Below are positions 8,467 through 16,804 of a DNA stretch of 64,000 bases, piece after piece. Below the pieces are notes generated by a model, which was not told the origin of the DNA, ran no database searches, and was given only the letters and a program-made list of their open reading frames with translations. Position 1 is the stretch's first letter, and the number at the start of each line of letters is the position of its first letter. Source of the DNA: an uncultured Candidatus Entotheonella sp. (GTDB taxonomy: Bacteria > Tectomicrobia > Entotheonellia > Entotheonellales > Entotheonellaceae); contig OX639990.1 of the NCBI GenBank assembly GCA_951828535.1, forward strand, positions 62,001 through 126,000. Direction: 5' to 3'. The position numbers were made by a program, and so were the translations under genes.

Positions 8467-9522
8467 CTAAACGTTGAAACGGATGGTCAGGACATCGCCG
8501 TCCTGAACCGGATACGTCTTGCCTTCGATGCGCAGCTTGCCGGCCTCGCGGGCCTTGGCCATGGAGCCGCTGGCTTCCAGGTCGTCGTAAGGGATGACCT
8601 CGGCGCGGATAAAGCCGCGGGCCATGTCGGAGTGAATGACACCGGCGGCTTGTTGCGCCACGGCGCCGTGCGGAATGGTCCAGGTGCGCACCTCTTTTTC
8701 GCTGACCGTGAAGAACGAGCACAGGCCGAGAAGCTGGTATGACGCCCGAGTGAAGCGATCGAGCCCCGATTCTTGCAACCCAAGGTCCTGCTGAAAGAGC
8801 CTGGCCGCTTCGGCGTCGAGCTGCGCCATTTCGCTTTCGATCTGGCCGTACAGCGTGATGACCTGCACGTCGTCATCCGCCCGGCTTTCCCTGAAATCCC
8901 CGGCCAGCGCCGCGGCGTCCGGGCGGCGATCCTCGTCGAGGTTGAGGACCACGAGTTGGGCTTTGCTGCTCAGTAGGCCGAAGCCGCGCAAAAGTTTCCG
9001 CTCGCCTTCGCTGAAGTCCAGGCGTCGCAATGGACGTTCTGCCTCCAGAGCTTCCTGGCAGCTACGCAGCAACTGTTGCTCCCGTTGCAGGTCCGCCCGC
9101 TTCATTTTGCCGAGGTCCTTGGTAACCCGTTCCAGGCGCTTTTCCACCACGGCGAGATCGGCCAGCAATATCTCGTTGTTGAGGTCATTGAAATCGCCCA
9201 ACGGATCAACGTCGTCGCCGAACACACCCACCACGTGGGCCAGGGCGTCGGCGTCCCGCATCAGGGTCAGCAGGCTTTCGGCGAAATGCGCGCCCGTCTG
9301 GCCGGTCAGGACGGGATCGACAAACGACATCACGGCGGGCGTGACCTTGCGAGGATTGTATAGGTCCGCCAGCGGTTGCAGGCGGGCGTCCGGGACTTGG
9401 ACCACGCGGGTATCGCTCTTGCTGCCGGCGCGCGAAGTCTGGGCCGGCGCGGCGGCGCTGGTCAGAGCGCGAAAAACGGTGGTCTTGCCACAAGAAGGGC
9501 GTCCGATGATGCCTATGTGCAT
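8467..9522 (-). CDS. ychF: YchF/OLA1-type P-loop NTPase, short variant
   Basis: A 351-residue protein with the Obg-HflX-like YchF plan: N-terminal P-loop GRPSCGKTT, a central helical hairpin rich in E, K and R, NLDE in place of the guanine-specific NKxD motif, and a C-terminal TGS domain ending VQDGDVLTIRFNV. NxxE is the YchF signature associated with ATP preference. ATG at 9522 follows GGGAGGT by 7 bases, so the longer upstream frame is rejected. The usual YchF P-loop reads NVGKST; SCGKTT and the shorter length mark this as a divergent subgroup. Likely a ribosome-associated or stress-linked cytoplasmic NTPase. Confidence 0.8.
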   Translation of the reverse strand: MHIGIIGRPSCGKTTVFRALTSAAAPAQTSRAGSKSDTRVVQVPDARLQPLADLYNPRKVTPAVMSFVDPVLTGQTGAHFAESLLTLMRDADALAHVVGVFGDDVDPLGDFNDLNNEILLADLAVVEKRLERVTKDLGKMKRADLQREQQLLRSCQEALEAERPLRRLDFSEGERKLLRGFGLLSSKAQLVVLNLDEDRRPDAAALAGDFRESRADDDVQVITLYGQIESEMAQLDAEAARLFQQDLGLQESGLDRFTRASYQLLGLCSFFTVSEKEVRTWTIPHGAVAQQAAGVIHSDMARGFIRAEVIPYDDLEASGSMAKAREAGKLRIEGKTYPVQDGDVLTIRFNV

Positions 9523-9536
9523 GCGGTGGCACCTCC

Positions 9537-9567
9537 CGTCATGCCGGACTCGATCCGGCATCCAGTT
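9537..9567. repeat. Dispersed GTCATGCCGG...CCGGCATCCAG palindrome
   Basis: GTCATGCCGGACTCGATCCG followed by GCATCCAG; same class as 3534-3562. It overlaps the 3' end of nadD and encodes the last residues of that protein. Confidence 0.6.
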
Positions 9568-10303
9568 GAGTGGGAGATGACGCCGCATATAGCTTGTGCG
9601 CCGCGATGTAGGCAGCCACCGGGGCGGGCACGAGATCGTCGATGGGCAGACCCCGTTCGCACCGCTCACGCACTTCGGTGGCGGAAATCGCGTCGACGGG
9701 TGGCCCGCTGCCAGCCTGCGGCGGTAGCACGCAGCTATGGATGCGGTCGCGGTACGGCGTCAGAAGTGGATCGTCCGGCAGGCTGAAAGGGCCTTGGCGC
9801 GAGCAAACGATGAATTGAAAAGATTCGAACATGCGTTTAAGGGCCGTTTCGGCGTCGTCGTAATGCCAGGCAAGGATGCGTTCGGCAGCGTCGCGGCCGG
9901 TGAGAAAATATACCTGCGGCCGCTGCGGATAGACCGCCAGCAGGCCCTCGTACATATCGACGAACAGGCCGTGCGTGCTGAGTCCCACGGCGGCGTACGG
10001 GGCGTCCGCGACCGCCAGGCGCATCATCTCCAGACGCTGCTCCAGGGAGGCGCCGAAAATCGTCTTGTGCGGCGGCACCTGCGGCAGCAGGAACAGCACC
10101 TCGTCGATGCCGAAATGGACCATGGCGGCCTCGGCGACCGCCAGGTGGGCCAGGGTGATGGGATTATAGGCGCCGCCCAGGACGCCCAATCGAGTGGGCG
10201 CCGGTACCGAGGCTTTCTTGCTGAGGGTAACGCGGGGTTGCCCCGGTGTCTGAGGATGCGGCGTCATGTGGAAGGCGTCCCGGAGTGCCCTAATCCGCTC
10301 CAT
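9539..10303 (-). CDS. nadD: Nicotinate-nucleotide adenylyltransferase-like protein
   Basis: Nucleotidyltransferase of the NadD fold, making nicotinate adenine dinucleotide from NaMN and ATP. It has the N-terminal motif GVLGGAYNPITLAHL (GGxxNPxxxxHL) and C-terminal ISATEVRERCERG (ISxTxxR), both ATP-binding signatures. The ATG at 10303 overlaps thiD by 14 bases; ATG at 10267 is an alternative, and neither has a strong ribosome site. The last dozen residues (PTQLDAGSSPA) are encoded by a dispersed palindrome at 9537-9567, so the original stop seems to have been replaced by repeat insertion or erosion. The gene lies between thiD and the YchF-type gene. Confidence 0.78.
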   Translation of the reverse strand: MERIRALRDAFHMTPHPQTPGQPRVTLSKKASVPAPTRLGVLGGAYNPITLAHLAVAEAAMVHFGIDEVLFLLPQVPPHKTIFGASLEQRLEMMRLAVADAPYAAVGLSTHGLFVDMYEGLLAVYPQRPQVYFLTGRDAAERILAWHYDDAETALKRMFESFQFIVCSRQGPFSLPDDPLLTPYRDRIHSCVLPPQAGSGPPVDAISATEVRERCERGLPIDDLVPAPVAAYIAAHKLYAASSPTQLDAGSSPA

Positions 10304-11087
10304 GGGTGACGTTCCAAAAGTGCCCGACCGGCCCGCTGCCCTGGCCGATCGGGTCGGCGTTTTGCAGGGCGCCGGTGAGATAGGCCTTGGCGCGGCGGAC
10401 GGCCTCCAGAAGTGTGGCGCCGCGCGCCAGATAGGCGCAAATGGCGGCGGAAAAGGTGCAGCCGGTGCCGTGGGTGCTCGTGGTGTCGATGACCACGCTT
10501 TCCAGCAATTCCATGCGGTTGCCGTCGTAAAACACGTCCGTAGCCTTGGTCACGGCGTGCCCGCCCTTCACTACCACCGCCGCGGCGCCTTGCGCCACCA
10601 GATGCTCGGCGGCGGCGCGCATGTCGTCAAGCGTATGCACCTTGGTACCGGTCAATACCTCCGCTTCCGCCAGGTTCGGTGTCACGACGGTGGCCAAGGG
10701 GATGATCTCGTTCTGCAAGCCGGCCTCGGCGTCGGGCTGTAGCAGGCGGTCGCCGCTGGTTGCCACCATCACAGGGTCCACGACCAGGAACGGCAGGTTG
10801 ACGGCCCGTACGGCGGAAGCGACGGCGCGGATGATGTCACTGGAAAACAGCATGCCGGTCTTGGCGGCGCCGATGGGAATGTCGGACGCCACGGTACGAA
10901 TCTGGGCTGCCACGATGTCGGCATCAACGGCCTGCACGGCGTCAACGCCGCAGGTATTCTGCGCCGTAATCGCCGTGATGGCGCTCGTTCCGTACACCCC
11001 GAGGGCCGCAAAGGTCTTCAAATCGGCCTGAATGCCGGCGCCGCCGCCGGAATCCGAGCCGGCAATGGTGAGGGCCGTGGCTACCAT
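10290..11087 (-). CDS. thiD: Hydroxymethylpyrimidine/phosphomethylpyrimidine kinase
   Basis: A 265-residue ribokinase-superfamily enzyme phosphorylating HMP and HMP-P in thiamine synthesis. The N-terminus ALTIAGSDSGGGAGIQADLK is the ThiD signature. Downstream are TAQNTCGV, VDPVMVATSGDRLL, TPNLAEAEVLTG and the anion-hole and catalytic stretch STHGTGCTFSAAI. Length matches the family. It begins 22 bp after the decayed helicase. No TPP riboswitch is visible in the short upstream gap, so expression probably depends on read-through from upstream genes. Confidence 0.93.
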   Translation of the reverse strand: MVATALTIAGSDSGGGAGIQADLKTFAALGVYGTSAITAITAQNTCGVDAVQAVDADIVAAQIRTVASDIPIGAAKTGMLFSSDIIRAVASAVRAVNLPFLVVDPVMVATSGDRLLQPDAEAGLQNEIIPLATVVTPNLAEAEVLTGTKVHTLDDMRAAAEHLVAQGAAAVVVKGGHAVTKATDVFYDGNRMELLESVVIDTTSTHGTGCTFSAAICAYLARGATLLEAVRRAKAYLTGALQNADPIGQGSGPVGHFWNVTHGAD

Positions 11088-11109
11088 GTTGTTTCGCTAC
11101 CCCCTTGGC

Positions 11110-12951
11110 TCAGTTCATATCGCAATCGCTGACGGATTCGATCTTTCGCGTGTAGACGTTGGCCTCGCTCGCTGTGACCAGCAGGCATTCGCGGGCGCGT
11201 GTCATCGCGACCTAGAGCAGACGGCTTTCCTCGGCGACGTTTTCCGGTTCGATGTTCAATTTACCCAACCCGACGACAATCACGCGCGACCACTCCAGTT
11301 CTTTGCTGCTCTGCCGTGTCAGGATCACGACCTGATCGTCTCTCGGATTGTAACGCTTTTTCCTTTCCGACGAGTCTAGCAGATGTCAGGGGATGTCTCG
11401 CTGCCGGAGCTTGTGCGCAACGGCCTCGCCCATCCAGTGGGCGCCGTAAATGACGGCGATGTCCCGCCCGGACACGCCCTCGCCGCACCACTTCGTCACG
11501 CAGCTAGCGACAAAATCGGTTTCTTCGTCAAACGAGTCCAGTCGCCTGAATGTCGGTCTGGGGCCGTGCACACCCGCGGTTGTCGGTTTGACCAATGGCA
11601 CGTGATCATCGTCGGCGTTCTTTTCCTGCAGATAGTCCTTGGCGAATTCGTAGGCGAAGGTCAGGATTTCGCGCGTGTTGCGATAATTGAGTCTGAGAAT
11701 CTTCGTGCGGCCGCGTACCTGCACGCCCACACTGGACAAAGAGAAACCCAGGTCGTTTCGACGGTATATGGATTGTGCGTCGTCGTACAACAGCAACAGC
11801 GAATTCGTATTCCGGTCGATCGTCTGGACCACAAGTCGCAGCCACTCTTCTTCGAAATCGTGGCCCTCGTCGATCAATAACGCACCGTATTGTTGGCGCG
11901 GGATCTGGCCTTTTTCGACGCCGGCTATGACGCTGTCCACCTGCCGTTCCCAATAGGGCTTGTGGCCTTCGACAACATCGACGTGATACGTCCTCAACTG
12001 CTCCCCGCACCAGTCGTGAAAATGGTAGACGTGCACCTTGTCAGTGATGCCCCTGCCACTTAGGTGACTCCTGAGCTTCGCCGCCAGGGTGATGTTGAAA
12101 CACAAGACGAGGATCGGCTTGTTGAGCAATTCTGCCAGAACTTCGGAGCGGTAACCCAGGATCAGGGTTTTCCCGGAACCCGCCACGCCGTGAATGACGC
12201 GATGCCCTGCGCCGAGACCGCGGGCGAGCTGTTCCTGCTCGATATCCATCACCTTGACGATATCCGGGACGGAAACGGAATCGGGCACGTCCTGCGGAAA
12301 GATCTCCAGGTCGTCGATGCGGATTTCGGGGTACAGGTGCCAGCGGATGCGATCCACCTCGGGCAGGGTTAGCGCCCGGTCGAATTGATAGTTGAACATG
12401 CCCCAGAGGCGTTCCTGGAAGATTTCCGGGTCGGTGTCCTCCAGCATCTCGTCTTGGCAGATCAGCAGATGGCCCGGTAACACCCGCTCGGAAACGTTAT
12501 CCGGCACGGCGGCCTGGATTTGCTTGCGAGAGATGTTCGTCAAGACCACCCCATAGCCGTACGGGCAGATCAGATTCCCCTTGAACTTGCCCTGTTTTTC
12601 CCGCAGATCCGGGTCGCACCGGAGCATGTCGACGGTTTGGTAGGCGCCCTGCCGCGCCTGCTCGATGGGATTCACCCTGGTTTGCAAGCCGCTAGCGGTA
12701 AGCAATTCAACTTTCTGGTGATCGATACTCTTGATCGACCTCAACCGCCAGTCCTTGACTTCCAGGAACAGAAGCCCGCGCCGGGGATGCAGGATGATGA
12801 AATCCGGGTAACGCCGCCGCTTGCCCACAGGTACGTCGTAAAAGCACCAATAATCGTCTTCGAGCAGGTGCGCCAGCCGATGCGCGAACCGCCTTTCGCC
12901 CGGCGTAACTTTCGCGTGACCCAATCTGAGGTTCGGAATAATGATTGCCAT
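11110..12951 (-). pseudogene. NERD-domain UvrD/Rep-like helicase with in-frame TGA and TAG
   Basis: The intact 5' part (11386-12951, 521 codons) encodes an N-terminal NERD domain (YPDFIILHPRRGLLFLEVKDW region, residues about 20-80) and a superfamily 1 helicase core with Walker A GVAGSGKT and Walker B LLIDEGHD. It stops at TGA 11386-11388. The same frame continues with YNPRDDQVVILT, SSKELEW (usual SSKGLE) and EESRLL-TAG-VAMTRARE to TGA 11110-11112. The TAG (11212-11214) replaces the tyrosine of the canonical LLYVAMTRAR motif VI. Nuclease-helicase fusions of this kind occur in DNA repair and defence settings. Loss of motif VI should abolish helicase activity. Confidence 0.8.
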
Positions 12952-13029
12952 GACAATGGGCTTGTAAAGGGACGGGCTCGATGCCCGCCCGTGGTTCTCA
13001 GGCGTTCAGCCGATTCAACGCCCCGCCTG

Positions 13030-14226
13030 TTACACGCTGCCCATGGGGGACAAAGCACGCAGCCGTCCAACTTTTTCCACTAACGCATCGATCACGACGT
13101 CGATATCTTTGGCCGTCGTCGAGCGTCCGAGGCCGAAGCGGATGGAGGCGTTGGCGAGAATGTCGTCCATGCCGATGGCCCGCAGAACGTAAGACGGTTC
13201 GTCCGAGCCCGACGAGCACGCCGAGCCCGCCGACAGCGCCGCGACGTGCTGCAGGCTGAGCAGCAGCGATTCGCCCTGTACGTGGGCGAAACTCATGTTC
13301 AGGTTGCCGGGCAGACGCGGCTCGGCATGGCCGTTGAGATGAATGTCGTCGAGGCGCTCCATCAGCCCGTCGTACAGCCGCTGGCGCAGGCCGCGCAGGC
13401 GGGCGCCCTCTGCTTCCCATTGTTCCTGGCACACCTCGCACGCCTTGCCGAAACCCACGATGCCAGGCACGTTGGCGGTGCCGGAGCGCAGCCCGCGTTC
13501 TTGTCCGCCGCCGTCGATCATCGGGTGCAAGCGAATCCGCTCCGGGTGCGTTTTGCGCACGTATAGCGCCCCGATACCCTTCGGGCCGTAGATTTTATGG
13601 GCGGACATGGACATCAGATCAATGCCCAGCGCGTCGACGTCGCAGGCGATTTTGCCCACCCCTTGCACCGCATCGCTGTGAAACAGCACGCCGTGCTCTC
13701 GCGCCACGGCGCCGATGTCGGCCAGGGGGGCGATGGTACCGATCTCGGCGTTGACGTACATCACCGAAATCAGGATGGTGCGCGGCGTGATGGCTCGGCG
13801 CACGTCTTCGGGGTCAACGAGGCCGCCGCGGTCCACCGGCACGTAGGTCACGTCGAAACCCTCGGCTTCGAGCGCCTCGCAGGCGTCCAGGATGGCGCGG
13901 TGCTCGGTGGTGGTGGTGATGATGTGACTGCCCCGGTCCTGGTAGGCGCGGGCGATGCCCTTCAGGGCCAAGTTGTCCGACTCCGTGGCGCCGCTGGTGA
14001 AGACAATTTCCTCCGGCCTGGCGTTGATCAGAGAAGCCACCTGCTCGCGCGCCTGGTGCACGGCCTCCTCGGCTTCCCAGCCGTAGGCGTGGGTGCGGCT
14101 GGAGGCGTTGCCGAACTTGTCGGTCAGGTACGGCATCATGGCCTCAAGCACGGCGCTGTCGAGCGGCGTGGTGGCGTGGTGATCGAGATAGATGGGACGG
14201 TGGCCGTCTGCCAGCCGCGGCGTCAT
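13030..14226 (-). CDS. iscS: Cysteine desulfurase (IscS/NifS family)
   Basis: A 398-residue PLP enzyme that removes sulfur from cysteine for Fe-S cluster assembly. Start MTPRLADGHRPIYLDHHATTP overlaps the previous gene's stop as ATGA. Motifs include TSGATESDN, HSDAVQGVGK, the PLP lysine in MSAHKIYGPKG and the active-site cysteine loop GSACSSGSDEPS, whose length is that of class I enzymes. Translational coupling to the Fe-S membrane protein upstream, and the iscA-like gene at the head of the cluster, suggest that it supplies clusters to the complex I and Fe-S proteins encoded here. Confidence 0.92.
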   Translation of the reverse strand: MTPRLADGHRPIYLDHHATTPLDSAVLEAMMPYLTDKFGNASSRTHAYGWEAEEAVHQAREQVASLINARPEEIVFTSGATESDNLALKGIARAYQDRGSHIITTTTEHRAILDACEALEAEGFDVTYVPVDRGGLVDPEDVRRAITPRTILISVMYVNAEIGTIAPLADIGAVAREHGVLFHSDAVQGVGKIACDVDALGIDLMSMSAHKIYGPKGIGALYVRKTHPERIRLHPMIDGGGQERGLRSGTANVPGIVGFGKACEVCQEQWEAEGARLRGLRQRLYDGLMERLDDIHLNGHAEPRLPGNLNMSFAHVQGESLLLSLQHVAALSAGSACSSGSDEPSYVLRAIGMDDILANASIRFGLGRSTTAKDIDVVIDALVEKVGRLRALSPMGSV

Positions 14227-16274
14227 GACGAGGTCTCCCCTGACTCGGGCGGCAGTGATTCGGCGATCAGCTCGGCGATGTCCTGCACCCGCAGGGTTTC
14301 CTCCACCCCCTTGGCCTTGACGCCGTCGGCGAACATCTGCATGCAGAACGGGCAGCCAGTGGCCACCACGTCGGCGCCGGTTTCGATGGCCTGCTCGGTG
14401 CGGATGTGGTTCACCCGCTGACCGATGTTGACTTCCATGAAGGCGTGACCGCCGCCGGCGCCGCAGCACAGCCCGCGGCGTTGATTCCATTGCATTTCCT
14501 GCATTTGCGCGCCGGGGATGGCACCCAAGGCTTGACGCGGCGAGGCAAACACACCGTTGTGCCGCCCAAGATAGCAGGCGTCGTGGTAGGTCACCTTATC
14601 GCGGCTGGCCTGGGTGGGCGTGATGCGCCCGGCGGCGAGCAGTTGATCAATGAGCTGGCTGTGGTGCATGACCTCGAAGTGGCCGCCGAATTGCGGGTAC
14701 TCGTTCTTCAGGGTGTTGAAGCAGTGCGGGCAGTGGGTGACGATCTTGCGCACGTTGTGGGCCTGCAGGGTGGCAATGTTCTGCTGCGCCAAGAGTTGGA
14801 AGAGGTATTCGTTGCCCAGGCGGCGCGCCGGATCGCCCGTGCAGGTTTCGTCCTGTCCCAGAATGGCAAAACTGACCCCGGCGCGTTTGAGAATGGTCGC
14901 CAGCGCCCGGGTGACCTGGACGTTGCGTTCGACCAAGGCGCCGGTGCAACCGACCCAAAAGAGGTATTCGGCGTCGGGATGATCGGCGATGAACGGAATG
15001 TCGAGACCCTCGGTCCAACTGGTGCGGGTTTCCTGGGTGCCGCGCCACGGATGGCCGCGCTGCTCCAGGCTGCGCAGCGCCGCCTCGGCGGTTTCCGGCA
15101 TGCGGCCCTGTTCGAGCACCAGGTTGCGGCGCATGTCGACAATGGTGTCCACGTGTTCGATGCCCACCGGGCAGTGTTCCTCGCAGGCGCGGCAGGTGGT
15201 GCAGGACCACAGAACGTCTTCCGAAATGACGTCGCCGATCATCGACACGCCGTCGGGTTCGTCGCCGCGCAGCACCGCGGCCGCCGTGGCGTTCATGTGA
15301 CGCTGCAGGTCCAGGATGACGAATTTCGGCGACAACGGCTTGCCGCTCAGCCATGCCGGGCAGTTGTCCTGGCAGCGCCCGCAGCGGGTGCAGGCGTCCA
15401 GGTCGAGCAGTTGCTTCCAGGTGAAATCGGCCAGGCTGGAAGCGCCGAAACGCACGCTCGCCATGGCTTCTTCGTCGCCTTCGAGTGCCTTGTCCAGATT
15501 GGCGATCGGCGCCAACTCGCCGTTGGCGCGGAATTTATGCAGAAACAGGTTGGCAGGGGAGAAGACGAGGTGGCTGAGCTTGGAAAAGCCGATGTAGGTC
15601 AGGAACCCGAAGGTGATGACCATGTGCGCCCACCACCACACGCGGTGCCAGAAGAGGAACAGGCTTTCGCTGACACCCAGGGCGGTGAACACCAAGCCAA
15701 TCAGCGCACCCACCGGCGACCACACCGCCCAGCCGGGGTGCTGTTGCAACTCGGTACCGCCGATGCGGGCGCCCTCGACCACGAAACCGCTGAGCAGCAC
15801 CGCAATGAACCACACGAGCACGATGAGGTCTTCGCGCCGGTTGTCCAGGCCGCTGGGCCGGATGACGTAGCGGCGCCAGGTGAGGCCGGCCACGCCAACC
15901 AGGCACAGGAGGCCGAACAGGTCCAGGATGAGGGAAAAAACAAGGTAGAAGGGGCCGTGCAGGAATTCGATGCCCAGGTCTTCGTGCACCGCCACCATGA
16001 GAGTGCCGATGAACAGCACCACGAAGCCGACGTACATGCAGAAGTGCAGCACTCCTGGCCATTCGCGCACGGTCTTTTGCTGACCGAGGCCGTAGATCAG
16101 CATGGCCTTACAGCGGCGCCATCCGTCGGTCAGGCGGTCTTCCGGGCGGCCTTGCATCCACAGCCGATAGCGTCGGCAAAGGGCCCAGCCGAGAATGCCG
16201 AAGGAGACCGCCATAAAGGCGTAAACCCATTCGCCGCCAACGATATTGCCGTAGATCTCGCGTGTCGGCACCAT
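14223..16274 (-). CDS. Membrane Fe-S oxidoreductase, EtfD/heterodisulfide-reductase-like
   Basis: A 683-residue fusion. Residues about 15-270 form a NarI-like membrane domain with five or so hydrophobic helices and histidines that could bind heme. A ferredoxin domain follows with CTRCGRCQDNCP and CTTCRACEEHCPVG, binding two [4Fe-4S] clusters. The C-terminal part has two CCG-type cysteine-rich domains (HCPHCFNTLKNEYP; GLCCGAGGGHAFME...GCPFCMQMF). Such proteins pass electrons from electron-transfer flavoprotein or a thiol carrier to quinone. ATG at 16274 follows AGAGGA. It occupies the place where nuoJ often follows nuoI, suggesting co-expression with complex I subunits. The exact electron donor is unknown. 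Confidence 0.8.
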   Translation of the reverse strand: MVPTREIYGNIVGGEWVYAFMAVSFGILGWALCRRYRLWMQGRPEDRLTDGWRRCKAMLIYGLGQQKTVREWPGVLHFCMYVGFVVLFIGTLMVAVHEDLGIEFLHGPFYLVFSLILDLFGLLCLVGVAGLTWRRYVIRPSGLDNRREDLIVLVWFIAVLLSGFVVEGARIGGTELQQHPGWAVWSPVGALIGLVFTALGVSESLFLFWHRVWWWAHMVITFGFLTYIGFSKLSHLVFSPANLFLHKFRANGELAPIANLDKALEGDEEAMASVRFGASSLADFTWKQLLDLDACTRCGRCQDNCPAWLSGKPLSPKFVILDLQRHMNATAAAVLRGDEPDGVSMIGDVISEDVLWSCTTCRACEEHCPVGIEHVDTIVDMRRNLVLEQGRMPETAEAALRSLEQRGHPWRGTQETRTSWTEGLDIPFIADHPDAEYLFWVGCTGALVERNVQVTRALATILKRAGVSFAILGQDETCTGDPARRLGNEYLFQLLAQQNIATLQAHNVRKIVTHCPHCFNTLKNEYPQFGGHFEVMHHSQLIDQLLAAGRITPTQASRDKVTYHDACYLGRHNGVFASPRQALGAIPGAQMQEMQWNQRRGLCCGAGGGHAFMEVNIGQRVNHIRTEQAIETGADVVATGCPFCMQMFADGVKAKGVEETLRVQDIAELIAESLPPESGETSS

Positions 16275-16300
16275 AGGGTTTCCTCTCGGCGGGCAGCCGC

Positions 16301-16798
16301 CTACTGTGCCGGCGCCTTGCCCTCGGCGATATTCTTGGGCACGGCGTCGCCCAACAGCAACTCGCGCGGGTAGATGAAGTTCTCCCGCTTCTCGGCAGCC
16401 AGGGCGAAGATGCCGGTATCCATGCGGATAGCGTCGCACGGACAGGCTTCGACGCACAGGCCGCAGAACACGCAGCGCAGTTCGTCGATGGTGAAGGAAG
16501 CCGGGTGTTTTTCCACCATCGGGTCGCTGTGCTCGGCGGCGACGATATGGATACACAAGGCCGGGCACGAGGTCGCGCACAGCATGCAGGCGGTGCAGCG
16601 GGGCGAGCCGTCTTCCTTGCGCGTCAGGCGGTGGCGTCCGCGGTAGCGCTCCGACACGAAGGTGGGCATTTCCGGGTACTGCTGCGTGATCGTGTGGCGC
16701 TGCCGCAGCACGTTAATCCAGAAGTGGCGCGTTGTGACCAGCATGCCGCGAAGAATTTCAGGAAGGTAAAGCCGCTGCCAGAACGTAAGCTTGCGCAT
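16301..16798 (-). CDS. nuoI: NADH-quinone oxidoreductase subunit I
   Basis: A 165-residue peripheral subunit with two ferredoxin-type [4Fe-4S] motifs, CTACMLCATSCPALC and CVFCGLCVEACPCDAI, which carry clusters N6a and N6b toward the quinone site. The N-terminal amphipathic segment (LYLPEILRGMLVTTRHFW) fits membrane contact. Length is normal. It follows nuoG by 6 bp and precedes the EtfD-like gene. Confidence 0.93.
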   Translation of the reverse strand: MRKLTFWQRLYLPEILRGMLVTTRHFWINVLRQRHTITQQYPEMPTFVSERYRGRHRLTRKEDGSPRCTACMLCATSCPALCIHIVAAEHSDPMVEKHPASFTIDELRCVFCGLCVEACPCDAIRMDTGIFALAAEKRENFIYPRELLLGDAVPKNIAEGKAPAQ

Positions 16799-16804
16799 GG
16801 TGTG

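Noticed and set aside
10290-11110. TPP riboswitch upstream of thiD
   Set aside because: Only 22 bp separate thiD from the previous gene and no CUGAGA/thi-box pattern is seen.
14406-16373. Large plus-strand frame opposite the EtfD-like gene
   Set aside because: Antisense shadow of a high-GC gene; no ribosome site and no domain.
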